64,000 nucleotides of DNA, taken from the NCBI GenBank assembly GCA_937895705.1, contig CALBKM010000044.1, positions 74,337 to 138,336 on the forward strand, written 5' to 3'. The notes beneath the pieces were generated by a model, which was given only the letters and a program-made list of their open reading frames with translations, was not told the origin of the DNA and searched no databases. The DNA comes from an uncultured Clostridia bacterium (GTDB lineage: Bacteria > Bacillota > Clostridia > Lachnospirales > Lachnospiraceae). Within the stretch, counting starts at the first letter, position 1, and every line of letters starts with the position of its first letter. Positions 49,186 to 56,808 of the stretch are shown here, piece by piece. The translations under genes and the position numbers were made by a program.

Positions 49186-50079
49186 ATGAAGGCGAAGAAA
49201 TTTGCAGCGGATGAAGTTGCGGAAGGTGTAAGAATTAATAAGTATCTGGCGGATGCGGGAGTGTGTTCGCGGCGGGCTGCGGACGGTTTTATTGAAGAAG
49301 GAAAAGTGTTTATAGACGGCGAGAGGGCTGTCATGGGAAGCAGAGTGTTGCCGGGACAGATCGTAGTGTTTAACGGAAAGGAACTGAAGAAGGAAGAAGA
49401 CCTGGTGCTTCTGGCGTTGAATAAGCCGAGAGGTATTGTATGCACCAGTGATAAGAGAGAGCCGGACAATGTAGTGGATTTCGTAAATTACGGAAAGCGC
49501 ATTTATCCCATCGGCCGCCTGGATAAGGATTCCGAAGGCCTGCTTCTTTTAACCAATGACGGGGATATCGTAAACAAGATTCTTCGTGCGGGAAATTATC
49601 ACGAAAAGGAATATATCGTAAAAGTAAATAAGATGATTACAAAGGAATTTTTGCAGGGAATGGCAGGCGGTGTGCCGATTTTGGATACCGTTACAAGACC
49701 GTGTAAAATCGAAGCTTTGGACAAGTACCGCTTTAAGGTAATATTGACTCAGGGACTGAACAGGCAGATTCGCCGTATGTGTGAGTATTTCGGATATCGG
49801 GTGGTACATTTGCAGAGAGTACGTATTATGAATATTTGTCTCGGTCACCTTAAGTCGGGAGATTATCGTAAACTGACGCCGCAGGAACTTTCGGAACTGC
49901 AGAATTTGATTCGGAAGTCTTCCAATACGCCGGTGCTTCACGACAAATCCAAAAGCGAAGGCAGTGTGACATATGCGAAGCCGAGAGAGAAGCGTACAGG
50001 AGAAGGAACTACGGAGAAAGAAAAGTACGGAAGACCGGGAAACGAAAAGAGAGGCGTCAACAGTTACCGAAAGGCGTAG
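49186..50079 (+). CDS. rluF: rRNA pseudouridine synthase (RluF/RluB group)
   Basis: A 297-residue pseudouridine synthase. An N-terminal S4 domain (RINKYLADAGVCSRRAAD) binds RNA. The catalytic domain has PIGRLDKDSEGLLLLTNDG, where the aspartate of RLD is the nucleophile, and GLNRQIRRMCEYFGYRV, which fits RluF (U2604 of 23S rRNA) better than RsuA. The C-terminal 40 residues are basic and disordered. A GTG one codon upstream is also possible; ATG 49186 has GAAAGGATG upstream. It probably heads an operon with ligA, metA and the exported protein. Confidence 0.87.
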   Translation: MKAKKFAADEVAEGVRINKYLADAGVCSRRAADGFIEEGKVFIDGERAVMGSRVLPGQIVVFNGKELKKEEDLVLLALNKPRGIVCTSDKREPDNVVDFVNYGKRIYPIGRLDKDSEGLLLLTNDGDIVNKILRAGNYHEKEYIVKVNKMITKEFLQGMAGGVPILDTVTRPCKIEALDKYRFKVILTQGLNRQIRRMCEYFGYRVVHLQRVRIMNICLGHLKSGDYRKLTPQELSELQNLIRKSSNTPVLHDKSKSEGSVTYAKPREKRTGEGTTEKEKYGRPGNEKRGVNSYRKA

Positions 50080-50095
50080 AGGAGGGACGGTTTCT

Positions 50096-52066
50096 ATGGA
50101 AGAAACGAAGCAGATGCAACGAATGCGGGAGCTGCACAAGATATTAAAAGAGGCAGCAAAGGCATATTATCAAGATAGTTCCGAAATTATGAGCAATTAC
50201 GAATATGATGCGTTGTACGATGAACTGGTGGCTTTGGAAAAAGAAATCGGTATTGTGTTGGCGGACAGTCCGACGGTAAAGGTGGGGTACGAGATCGTCA
50301 GCGAATTGCCGAAGGAGGCCCATGCCGCACCGATGCTTTCTTTGGATAAGACAAAGGACCGGGAATCTCTTGTGGATTGGTTGCAGGGAAGAGCCGGAGT
50401 GCTTTCCTGGAAGTTGGACGGTCTTACGAATGTGCTTACTTACGAGAATGGTGAATTGGTGAAGGGTGTCACCCGAGGAAACGGTGAAATTGGAGAAATT
50501 ATTACAAATAACGTAAAAGTATATAAAAATATACCGCTTACGATTCCGTATAAAGGAAGGTTAACTGTTCGCGGCGAAGCAATCATTACCTATTCGGAGT
50601 TCGAGCGGATTAACGGAGAGATTGCCGAGGCGGAGGCAAAGTATAAGAATCCTCGAAATCTTTGTAGCGGTACGGTACGTCAGTTAAACAATGAGATTAC
50701 GGCCCGGAGAAACGTATTGTTTTATGCTTATACGCTGGTAACGGCAGAGGAGGACCTTTCCTTTATTACCCGAAGCGAGCAGATGGAATTCCTCGCAAAT
50801 CAGGGATTTACCTGTGTGGAGCATGTGCTTGTGACACCGGAAACAGTTGTAGAACACATTGGCAGGATGGAAGAAAAACTCCCGGAAAACGATTTCCCAT
50901 CGGACGGTCTGGTGCTTACCTTTGATGATATCGCATTTGCCAATAGTCTCGGCAGAACCGCAAAGTTTCCGCGGGATTCCGTTGCGTTTAAATGGGCGGA
51001 TGAGATTGCGGAAACAGAACTTTTAGAAATCGAGTGGAGCGCGTCAAGAACCGGTCTGATCAATCCGGTGGCGATTTTTGCCCCGGTGGAGCTGGAAGGG
51101 ACCACGGTATCCCGTGCAAGTATTCACAACGTCAGCATTATGGAAAGTCTTGCTCTCGGTATCGGAGACACGGTGCAGGTGTATAAGGCGAATATGATTA
51201 TTCCGCAGATTGCGGCGAATCTCACAAAGAGCGGTACCGCAAAGCCTCCGGTGTGTTGTCCGGTGTGCGGGTCACAGACAAGCCTTAAGGTGGAAAATGA
51301 TGTGAAGTCTTTGTACTGTGTGAATACGGAGTGTCCGGCAAAGAAGGTAAAATCCATTGCCCACTTTGTGACCAGAGATGCTATGAACATTGAAGGATTA
51401 TCGGAGGCAACCATCGAAAAGTTTTTAAATGAAAAGATCATTACGAAAGCGGCGGATTTGTTCCGGTTGGCGGAACATAAAGAAACTATTATCACCATGG
51501 AAGGCTTCGGTGAAAAGTCTTATGCGAACCTGATTGCTTCCGTGGAGGCGGCAAGGACGATAACGCCGGCAAGATTTTTATATGCGCTGGGTGTTCCGAA
51601 CATCGGAGTGTCTACCGCAAAGGTAATTTGTCGTTCCTTTGAAGAGGATATCGAGCGTGTCATGAATGCGACGGTGGAGGAACTTGTAACGGTGGAAGGT
51701 ATCGGCGAGGTCATTGCAGAGGCATTTGCGGAGTATTTTGCGAATGAGAAGAACCGGGCGGAAGCGGAGGAACTACGTTCTTTTGTCACCTTGGAGAGAC
51801 CGGCAGCGACGTTAGAGTCATCCATTGCCGGAAAGACCTTTGTGATCACGGGAAAGGTGTTCCGGTTTGACGGACGTTCCGCACTGAAATCCTTTATTGA
51901 GGAACGGGGAGGTAAGGTGGCCGGAAGCGTGTCCGCAAAGACGGATTATTTGATAAACAATGATTCTGCATCACAGTCGTCGAAGAATAAAACAGCAAGA
52001 GAATTGAATGTACCTGTCATTACGGAAGAGGAATTCTTAACGTTGGTGGGTGGAAAGGAAGAATAA
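50096..52066 (+). CDS. ligA: NAD-dependent DNA ligase LigA
   Basis: A 656-residue ligase of normal length. The adenylation motif is SWKLDGLTNV, with the reactive lysine in KLDG. The four zinc cysteines are in CCPVCGSQTSL and CVNTECPAKK. Helix-hairpin-helix repeats follow, and the C-terminal BRCT domain starts near GKTFVITGKVFRF. It seals nicks in DNA replication and repair. GGAGGG precedes the ATG at 50096; a longer upstream frame lies within the rluF gene and is rejected. Confidence 0.96.
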   Translation: MEETKQMQRMRELHKILKEAAKAYYQDSSEIMSNYEYDALYDELVALEKEIGIVLADSPTVKVGYEIVSELPKEAHAAPMLSLDKTKDRESLVDWLQGRAGVLSWKLDGLTNVLTYENGELVKGVTRGNGEIGEIITNNVKVYKNIPLTIPYKGRLTVRGEAIITYSEFERINGEIAEAEAKYKNPRNLCSGTVRQLNNEITARRNVLFYAYTLVTAEEDLSFITRSEQMEFLANQGFTCVEHVLVTPETVVEHIGRMEEKLPENDFPSDGLVLTFDDIAFANSLGRTAKFPRDSVAFKWADEIAETELLEIEWSASRTGLINPVAIFAPVELEGTTVSRASIHNVSIMESLALGIGDTVQVYKANMIIPQIAANLTKSGTAKPPVCCPVCGSQTSLKVENDVKSLYCVNTECPAKKVKSIAHFVTRDAMNIEGLSEATIEKFLNEKIITKAADLFRLAEHKETIITMEGFGEKSYANLIASVEAARTITPARFLYALGVPNIGVSTAKVICRSFEEDIERVMNATVEELVTVEGIGEVIAEAFAEYFANEKNRAEAEELRSFVTLERPAATLESSIAGKTFVITGKVFRFDGRSALKSFIEERGGKVAGSVSAKTDYLINNDSASQSSKNKTARELNVPVITEEEFLTLVGGKEE

Positions 52067-52067
52067 T

Positions 52068-52973
52068 ATGCCAGTAAAAGTAAGCAATGTGTTACCTGCA
52101 AAGAAAATATTGGAAGCGGAGAATATTTTTGTTATGGACGAAAGTCGTGCCATGAAGCAGGACATCCGTCCCCTTCGGATTGCGATTTTAAATCTGATGC
52201 CCCTTAAGGAGGATACGGAATTACAACTTCTCCGCAGTTTTTCCAATACACCGCTCCAGATTGAAGTGACTTTTTTAACCACCGCAAGTTATGTGGGAAC
52301 GAATACTCCTCTCAGTCATCTGGAACAGTTTTATATGACTTTCCCGGATGTGAAAGAGAAGAAGTTTGACGGACTTATCATTACCGGTGCACCGGTAGAA
52401 CAGATGGAGTTTGAGGATGTGGCTTATTGGGAGGAGTTAAAGCAGATTATGGATTGGTCCGAGACAAATGTAACCTCTACCCTTCATATTTGTTGGGGAG
52501 CGCAGGCGGGCTTGTTCCATCATTACGGTGTGCACAAAGAGATGCTTTCCGCAAAGCTTTCCGGCGTGTACCGTCATCGTGTATTAAATCGCAAGGAGCC
52601 GCTTGTTCGTGGCTTTGATGACGAGTTTTATGCGCCTCATTCCCGCTATACAGGGATCTCCAAAGCGGACGTGGAAAAGAGCGGTAAGTTTACCGTTTTG
52701 GCGGAGAGCGATGATGCAGGCTACTTTATCCTGCTTGCGGAAGGCGGTAAGAATATTTTCGTTCTGGGTCATCCGGAGTACGACCGCCTGACCTTGGACA
52801 AGGAATACAAGCGTGATTTGGCAAAGGGCATCAATCCGGACATTCCGGTAAATTATTACCCGGACAACGACCCGGAGAAAAAGCCGCTTCTTTTGTGGCG
52901 TTCCCATGCCAATGCATTATATACGAATTGGCTTAATTATTACGTTTATCAGAATACTCCGTATGAGTGGTAG
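52068..52973 (+). CDS. metA: Homoserine O-acetyltransferase (MetA family)
   Basis: A 301-residue MetA-type enzyme that activates homoserine in methionine synthesis. The catalytic C142 is in HICWGAQAG, and residue 111, in ITGAPVEQ, is glutamate. In family studies a glutamate at this position gives acetyl-CoA specificity while glycine gives succinyl-CoA, so this is probably an acetyltransferase (MetAA). The ribosome site AAGGAAG lies 8 bases before the ATG at 52068, and the start is 1 base after the ligA stop. Confidence 0.93.
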   Translation: MPVKVSNVLPAKKILEAENIFVMDESRAMKQDIRPLRIAILNLMPLKEDTELQLLRSFSNTPLQIEVTFLTTASYVGTNTPLSHLEQFYMTFPDVKEKKFDGLIITGAPVEQMEFEDVAYWEELKQIMDWSETNVTSTLHICWGAQAGLFHHYGVHKEMLSAKLSGVYRHRVLNRKEPLVRGFDDEFYAPHSRYTGISKADVEKSGKFTVLAESDDAGYFILLAEGGKNIFVLGHPEYDRLTLDKEYKRDLAKGINPDIPVNYYPDNDPEKKPLLLWRSHANALYTNWLNYYVYQNTPYEW

Positions 52974-52984
52974 GAGGAAATTGT

Positions 52985-54781
52985 GTGAAACGGAAAAAGA
53001 ACATCGGAAAACGGTTGTTTGCTTTTTTGGGAATAACGGTGCTGTTAATAACGGGGCAAACCGAGTATAACGGACAGGCAGATACGAGCGATGGAATTAA
53101 GGCGGAATACGGGAAAGAAGATCTTTGTGTCATGCCGGACCGCTATAATACCGGATGTACGGGAGAATTCGTGCAGGTTTCCATGGGAGAAGTGACGAAT
53201 GACGAAGGCGTCCTTATCATTCCGGGAAGTAACGGAACCCGCTTTGTTCTGGATTTCGGGTATCGGAACAAAGAGGTGACCGGAACGGTGTACTTTGAAA
53301 ATATGGATTTTTCCGCTTTTGATTTCTGGACTTATCATGAAGATATGGTGGAGCGGGATATCCATGTAGTATTCAATAACTGCAAATTTGCCAGAGTATA
53401 TACGGGGAAGACGGATTCGCGCTTGTCCTATGAATTTAACCGATGCTCCATGACCGGGTTTTACGGAAGTAATGCGGTGTTGACCAGATGCCGGTTCGGC
53501 GGCGGGGCATGTGACGGTGTGGTACCCTTTCGTAATGTAACCGTAAAGGAATGCTTTTTCGGGGATATGACATCCGTATTGACCGAAAAGAACGTACATA
53601 TCGATGGAACACAGTTGTACGGTGCCGAGGGAATCGATGTGGAAAACGTATCCTTTCTGAATTGCAGATTCAGCGTTCCTGCGTTGAATTTAGAGGGAAA
53701 CGGCGCAACGGTAAACGCATGCATTATGTTACAGCTGGAATACAGCAACGCAAGAAATGTGCTGTTCCGGGATTGTTATATTAACGGCGGCGGATACAGT
53801 ATTTATGCCAGAAGTGTAAAAGACAGTTATACGTTGGAAAATATCAAGCTAGAAGGGCTTCGGTTCGGAAGTGCTTCTATGTTCGGAATATTTTATCCGG
53901 ACATGGAACAGTCGGTAGAAGTAACCGATATTCGGGGAATTGACAGCCTGTATGTGGCATCGGTTTGGTGGGATGAGGGAGAAACGCATTTCTCCGTGAC
54001 TAACGACACCAACAGGGAGCGCACATTACAGATTGAGACCGATAAGGGAAGCTACACCTACACGATACCGGCATGCCCGGCGGGGAAAGAATTTACTGCG
54101 GAGACACGGTATGAAGATTTACCCTTTGATGTGGAAATTGTTGTGCCGGAAGATTGTGACTATGCGGTGTGTTTTGATGCCACCTGGGACGGTGCATGGC
54201 AACAGATTCGGTATGTGAACCGCACGGAGGATGCGGTGTGGCTGTCCGCTTCCGTGAATAAGGCAATGCAAGGGGCGGGAGATAAGGTTGTATCCCGGGG
54301 AAACTGCGGAAAAAACGTGACCTATACATTGACCGGGGACGGAGTATTGACTCTGTCGGGAACGGGAAGTACGGATTCCTACCATTCACAAAAGTTTCCG
54401 GAATGGTCGCCGTATCTTGACCGGATAAAGGAAATACGGGTGGAAGAAGGAATCGAAGGTCTGGGTGCTATGATATTCGGCGGATGTACGAATGTCAGCA
54501 AGGTAAGCCTTCCGAATTCTCTAAAAAAAATCGGACAATACGGGTTTAGAGGCTGTACGTCCCTGACAGAGATGGTTATGCCGAAGGATATTGAAGAATT
54601 GGGGAGAAACGTGTTCAAAGGAATTGCGTTGCAGAAGTTGTACTATAAAGGTGTAAACTGGGAGTCTGTGACATTAGGTGACGAAAACGAGCATCTGACA
54701 GAGTGCATGGTACCGGCATGTTATGAAGGCGTATGCCGCGGAACTGTGTGCGGAGGAGTTACCGGACTCCTGATGAAATGA
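52985..54781 (+). CDS. Large exported protein with beta-helix and leucine-rich repeats
   Basis: A 598-residue protein with an N-terminal signal peptide (MKRKKNIGKRLFAFLGITVL). Residues about 80-330 repeat short segments such as VFNNCKFARV, FNRCSMTGF and FRDCYINGGG, the pattern of a right-handed beta-helix. The C-terminal part (about 480-570) has BspA-like leucine-rich repeats (FGGCTNVSKVSLPNSLKKIG and so on). Such proteins sit on or outside the surface and bind glycans or other proteins. The start is a GTG with AGGAGG at 52972-52977. It sits just after metA, an unusual neighbour. Confidence 0.8.
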   Translation: MKRKKNIGKRLFAFLGITVLLITGQTEYNGQADTSDGIKAEYGKEDLCVMPDRYNTGCTGEFVQVSMGEVTNDEGVLIIPGSNGTRFVLDFGYRNKEVTGTVYFENMDFSAFDFWTYHEDMVERDIHVVFNNCKFARVYTGKTDSRLSYEFNRCSMTGFYGSNAVLTRCRFGGGACDGVVPFRNVTVKECFFGDMTSVLTEKNVHIDGTQLYGAEGIDVENVSFLNCRFSVPALNLEGNGATVNACIMLQLEYSNARNVLFRDCYINGGGYSIYARSVKDSYTLENIKLEGLRFGSASMFGIFYPDMEQSVEVTDIRGIDSLYVASVWWDEGETHFSVTNDTNRERTLQIETDKGSYTYTIPACPAGKEFTAETRYEDLPFDVEIVVPEDCDYAVCFDATWDGAWQQIRYVNRTEDAVWLSASVNKAMQGAGDKVVSRGNCGKNVTYTLTGDGVLTLSGTGSTDSYHSQKFPEWSPYLDRIKEIRVEEGIEGLGAMIFGGCTNVSKVSLPNSLKKIGQYGFRGCTSLTEMVMPKDIEELGRNVFKGIALQKLYYKGVNWESVTLGDENEHLTECMVPACYEGVCRGTVCGGVTGLLMK

Positions 54782-54840
54782 TGAATCATAAAGTATTTTT
54801 TTCTTGTTTTTAAAGGAAAGATGGTGTATTATGTTGTATG

Positions 54841-54860
54841 TCGGTCTAAGATAGGACCGA
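54841..54860 (+). promoter_or_regulatory. Small inverted repeat upstream of the permease gene
   Basis: TCGGTC (54841-54846) and GACCGA (54855-54860) form a 6-base palindromic arm pair, 55 bases before the gene at 54916. It may be an operator; the element is short, so confidence is low. Confidence 0.35.
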
Positions 54861-54915
54861 GAATACGGAAGAGTCTTCCGGGAAAGAGACAACAATAGGA
54901 TGAAGGAGAAAAACT

Positions 54916-56199
54916 ATGATACCTGCAATTGTGTTATTTGCACTGACCTATGTGCTGATGCTGATTTTCAGTAAGTACCGCCCGTATATTGCTTTGGGTT
55001 CGGCGCTGATTTTTGTGGTAAGCGGTATGCTTCCGTTTAAGGAAATTATTCCGTCTCTGGACTTTAACGTAGTTCTGATGATTGCCGGAACTATGGGACT
55101 GGTGGCGTTGTTTATCGAAAGTAAGATGCCGGCGTTACTTGCGGATATTATTATGGAGAAGGTGCCGAATGTACAGATTGCGGTAGTTGCCCTGGCGTTG
55201 TTTTCCGGCATTATTTCCGCATTTGTGGATAACGTTGCAACAGTGCTGATGGTGGCGCCGGTGGCACTGGAGATTTGTAAGAAACTTAAGATAAATCCGG
55301 TTCCGTTTATTATCAGTATTGCGGTGTCCTCCAACCTACAGGGCGCAGCAACGTTAGTAGGTGACACCACGGCGATTCTTTTGGGTTCCGCACTGGACAT
55401 GAGTTTCCTTGATTTTTTCTGGTACAAGGGAAAACCGTGTATGTTCTTTATCGTGGAGATGGGAGCGGTATTGTCAGCATGTATTGTTGCGTTCCTGTTC
55501 CGTAAGGAAAAGCAGTTGAAGTTAAATCAAAAGGAGAACGGTGCCGTAAGAACCGTAGTAACGGACTATGTACCGACGGTACTCCTGGTGGGGGCAATTG
55601 CAAGCCTTATCGGTGCTTCCTTTATCCCGAATAAGCCGGACATTACCAACGGTGCTATTTGCACTGTGCTGATGATAATCGGTATTATCGTTAATTGCGT
55701 GAAGAAAAAGGACATTAAGGCAGCTTTGCCGCCGCTGAAGTCCATTGATTTTAATACCATCGGTTTGTTGGTCGGTTTGTTCCTTATGATTGGCGGTATT
55801 TCCCATATGGGCGTTATCGATGCTTTAGCGAACCTTCTTGCGAAAGCGGGCGGCGGCAACATTTTCCTGCTGTATACCGTGATTGTATGGGCATCCGTGG
55901 TGATTTCCGCATTTATCGATAATATTCCGTATGTTGCTACCATGATTCCGGTGATTGCAGGGCTGGCGGCAGCATTGCAGATTGACCCGACGCCGCTGTA
56001 CTTCGGTTTGTTATCCGGTGCAACCTTGGGCGGAAATATTACTCCGATTGGCGCTTCTGCGAACATTACCGGTATCGGTATCCTTCGTAAGGCAGGCTAT
56101 GAAGTAAAGAATAAGGACTTCTTTAGAATCGGTGTTCCGTTTACGTTGGCAGCGGTGATTCCGGCGTATATCGGGATTTGGTTGTTATTCGGAATGTAA
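54916..56199 (+). CDS. SLC13-type anion permease (ArsB/NhaD superfamily)
   Basis: A 427-residue membrane protein with about eleven helices. The pairs SAFVDNVATVLMVAPVALEI and SAFIDNIPYVATMIPVIAGL are the internal repeat of the ion-transporter superfamily, and GATLGGNITPIGASANI is a substrate-region motif. Substrate unknown. It is distinct from the minus-strand permease at 38429, which is of a similar type. AAGGAG precedes the ATG; a terminator follows at 56223. Confidence 0.88.
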   Translation: MIPAIVLFALTYVLMLIFSKYRPYIALGSALIFVVSGMLPFKEIIPSLDFNVVLMIAGTMGLVALFIESKMPALLADIIMEKVPNVQIAVVALALFSGIISAFVDNVATVLMVAPVALEICKKLKINPVPFIISIAVSSNLQGAATLVGDTTAILLGSALDMSFLDFFWYKGKPCMFFIVEMGAVLSACIVAFLFRKEKQLKLNQKENGAVRTVVTDYVPTVLLVGAIASLIGASFIPNKPDITNGAICTVLMIIGIIVNCVKKKDIKAALPPLKSIDFNTIGLLVGLFLMIGGISHMGVIDALANLLAKAGGGNIFLLYTVIVWASVVISAFIDNIPYVATMIPVIAGLAAALQIDPTPLYFGLLSGATLGGNITPIGASANITGIGILRKAGYEVKNKDFFRIGVPFTLAAVIPAYIGIWLLFGM

Positions 56200-56222
56200 T
56201 GATTTTGTAATAAAAATTTAAA

Positions 56223-56264
56223 CAAGAACTCTTGTCTATAAGGGCAAGAGTTCTTGCTTTTTTT
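56223..56264 (+). terminator. Terminator after the permease gene
   Basis: CAAGAACTCTTG (56223-56234) pairs with CAAGAGTTCTTG (56245-56256), then seven T residues follow. Confidence 0.92.
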
Positions 56265-56355
56265 ATGCAGAAATGGTATACTAAATTGATATTGTATGTA
56301 TATGGGCCGGAGGTTTCAGGGGCGGTTGCAAATGCAAAGAAAGGAGGCTGCCGGG

Positions 56356-56805
56356 ATGGATTGTAAAAGGGTCATGGAGCTGATGACGCAGTTTATTAAC
56401 GAACAGCTGGATGCCGGGAATGTACAGGCGTTTCTGGACCATATCGACAGCTGTCCGGAATGTAGGGAGGAGCTTGAGGTAAACTATTCCCTGATGACAG
56501 CCATGAAGCAATTGGATGAGGGTACCGACTTGTCGGATAATTATATTGAGGAATTAAATCGTAAAATAGAGAAATGCTATTTGGATGAATTGAAACGGAA
56601 GCGTTCCTGCGTACGCAGAAGGATTGTTTTGGGTGTGGTAGTGCTGCTGTTGCTGTTTATGAACGGTGTTACCGTAAAGGAGACCCGTAGGGAAGAGGAT
56701 CGAAGATTTTTCCGTACGATAACGGGAGAAGAGAGAGAACAGGACAGTGAACCGGAAAAGGAAAAGAATGAGGACGAAAGTTTCGGTTTTGAAGATAAGG
56801 AGTAG
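56356..56805 (+). CDS. Membrane protein with a zf-HC2 (anti-sigma type) domain
   Basis: A 149-residue protein with an N-terminal zinc-finger of the anti-sigma type (cysteine at 3, then HIDSCPECREEL), a transmembrane helix at about 93-111 (RRIVLGVVVLLLLFMNG) and a charged C-terminal tail. Such proteins usually restrain an ECF sigma factor, but no sigma gene is adjacent. AAAGGAGG sets the ATG at 56356. The next gene, polA, starts 3 bases after the stop. Confidence 0.8.
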   Translation: MDCKRVMELMTQFINEQLDAGNVQAFLDHIDSCPECREELEVNYSLMTAMKQLDEGTDLSDNYIEELNRKIEKCYLDELKRKRSCVRRRIVLGVVVLLLLFMNGVTVKETRREEDRRFFRTITGEEREQDSEPEKEKNEDESFGFEDKE

Positions 56806-56808
56806 CCG

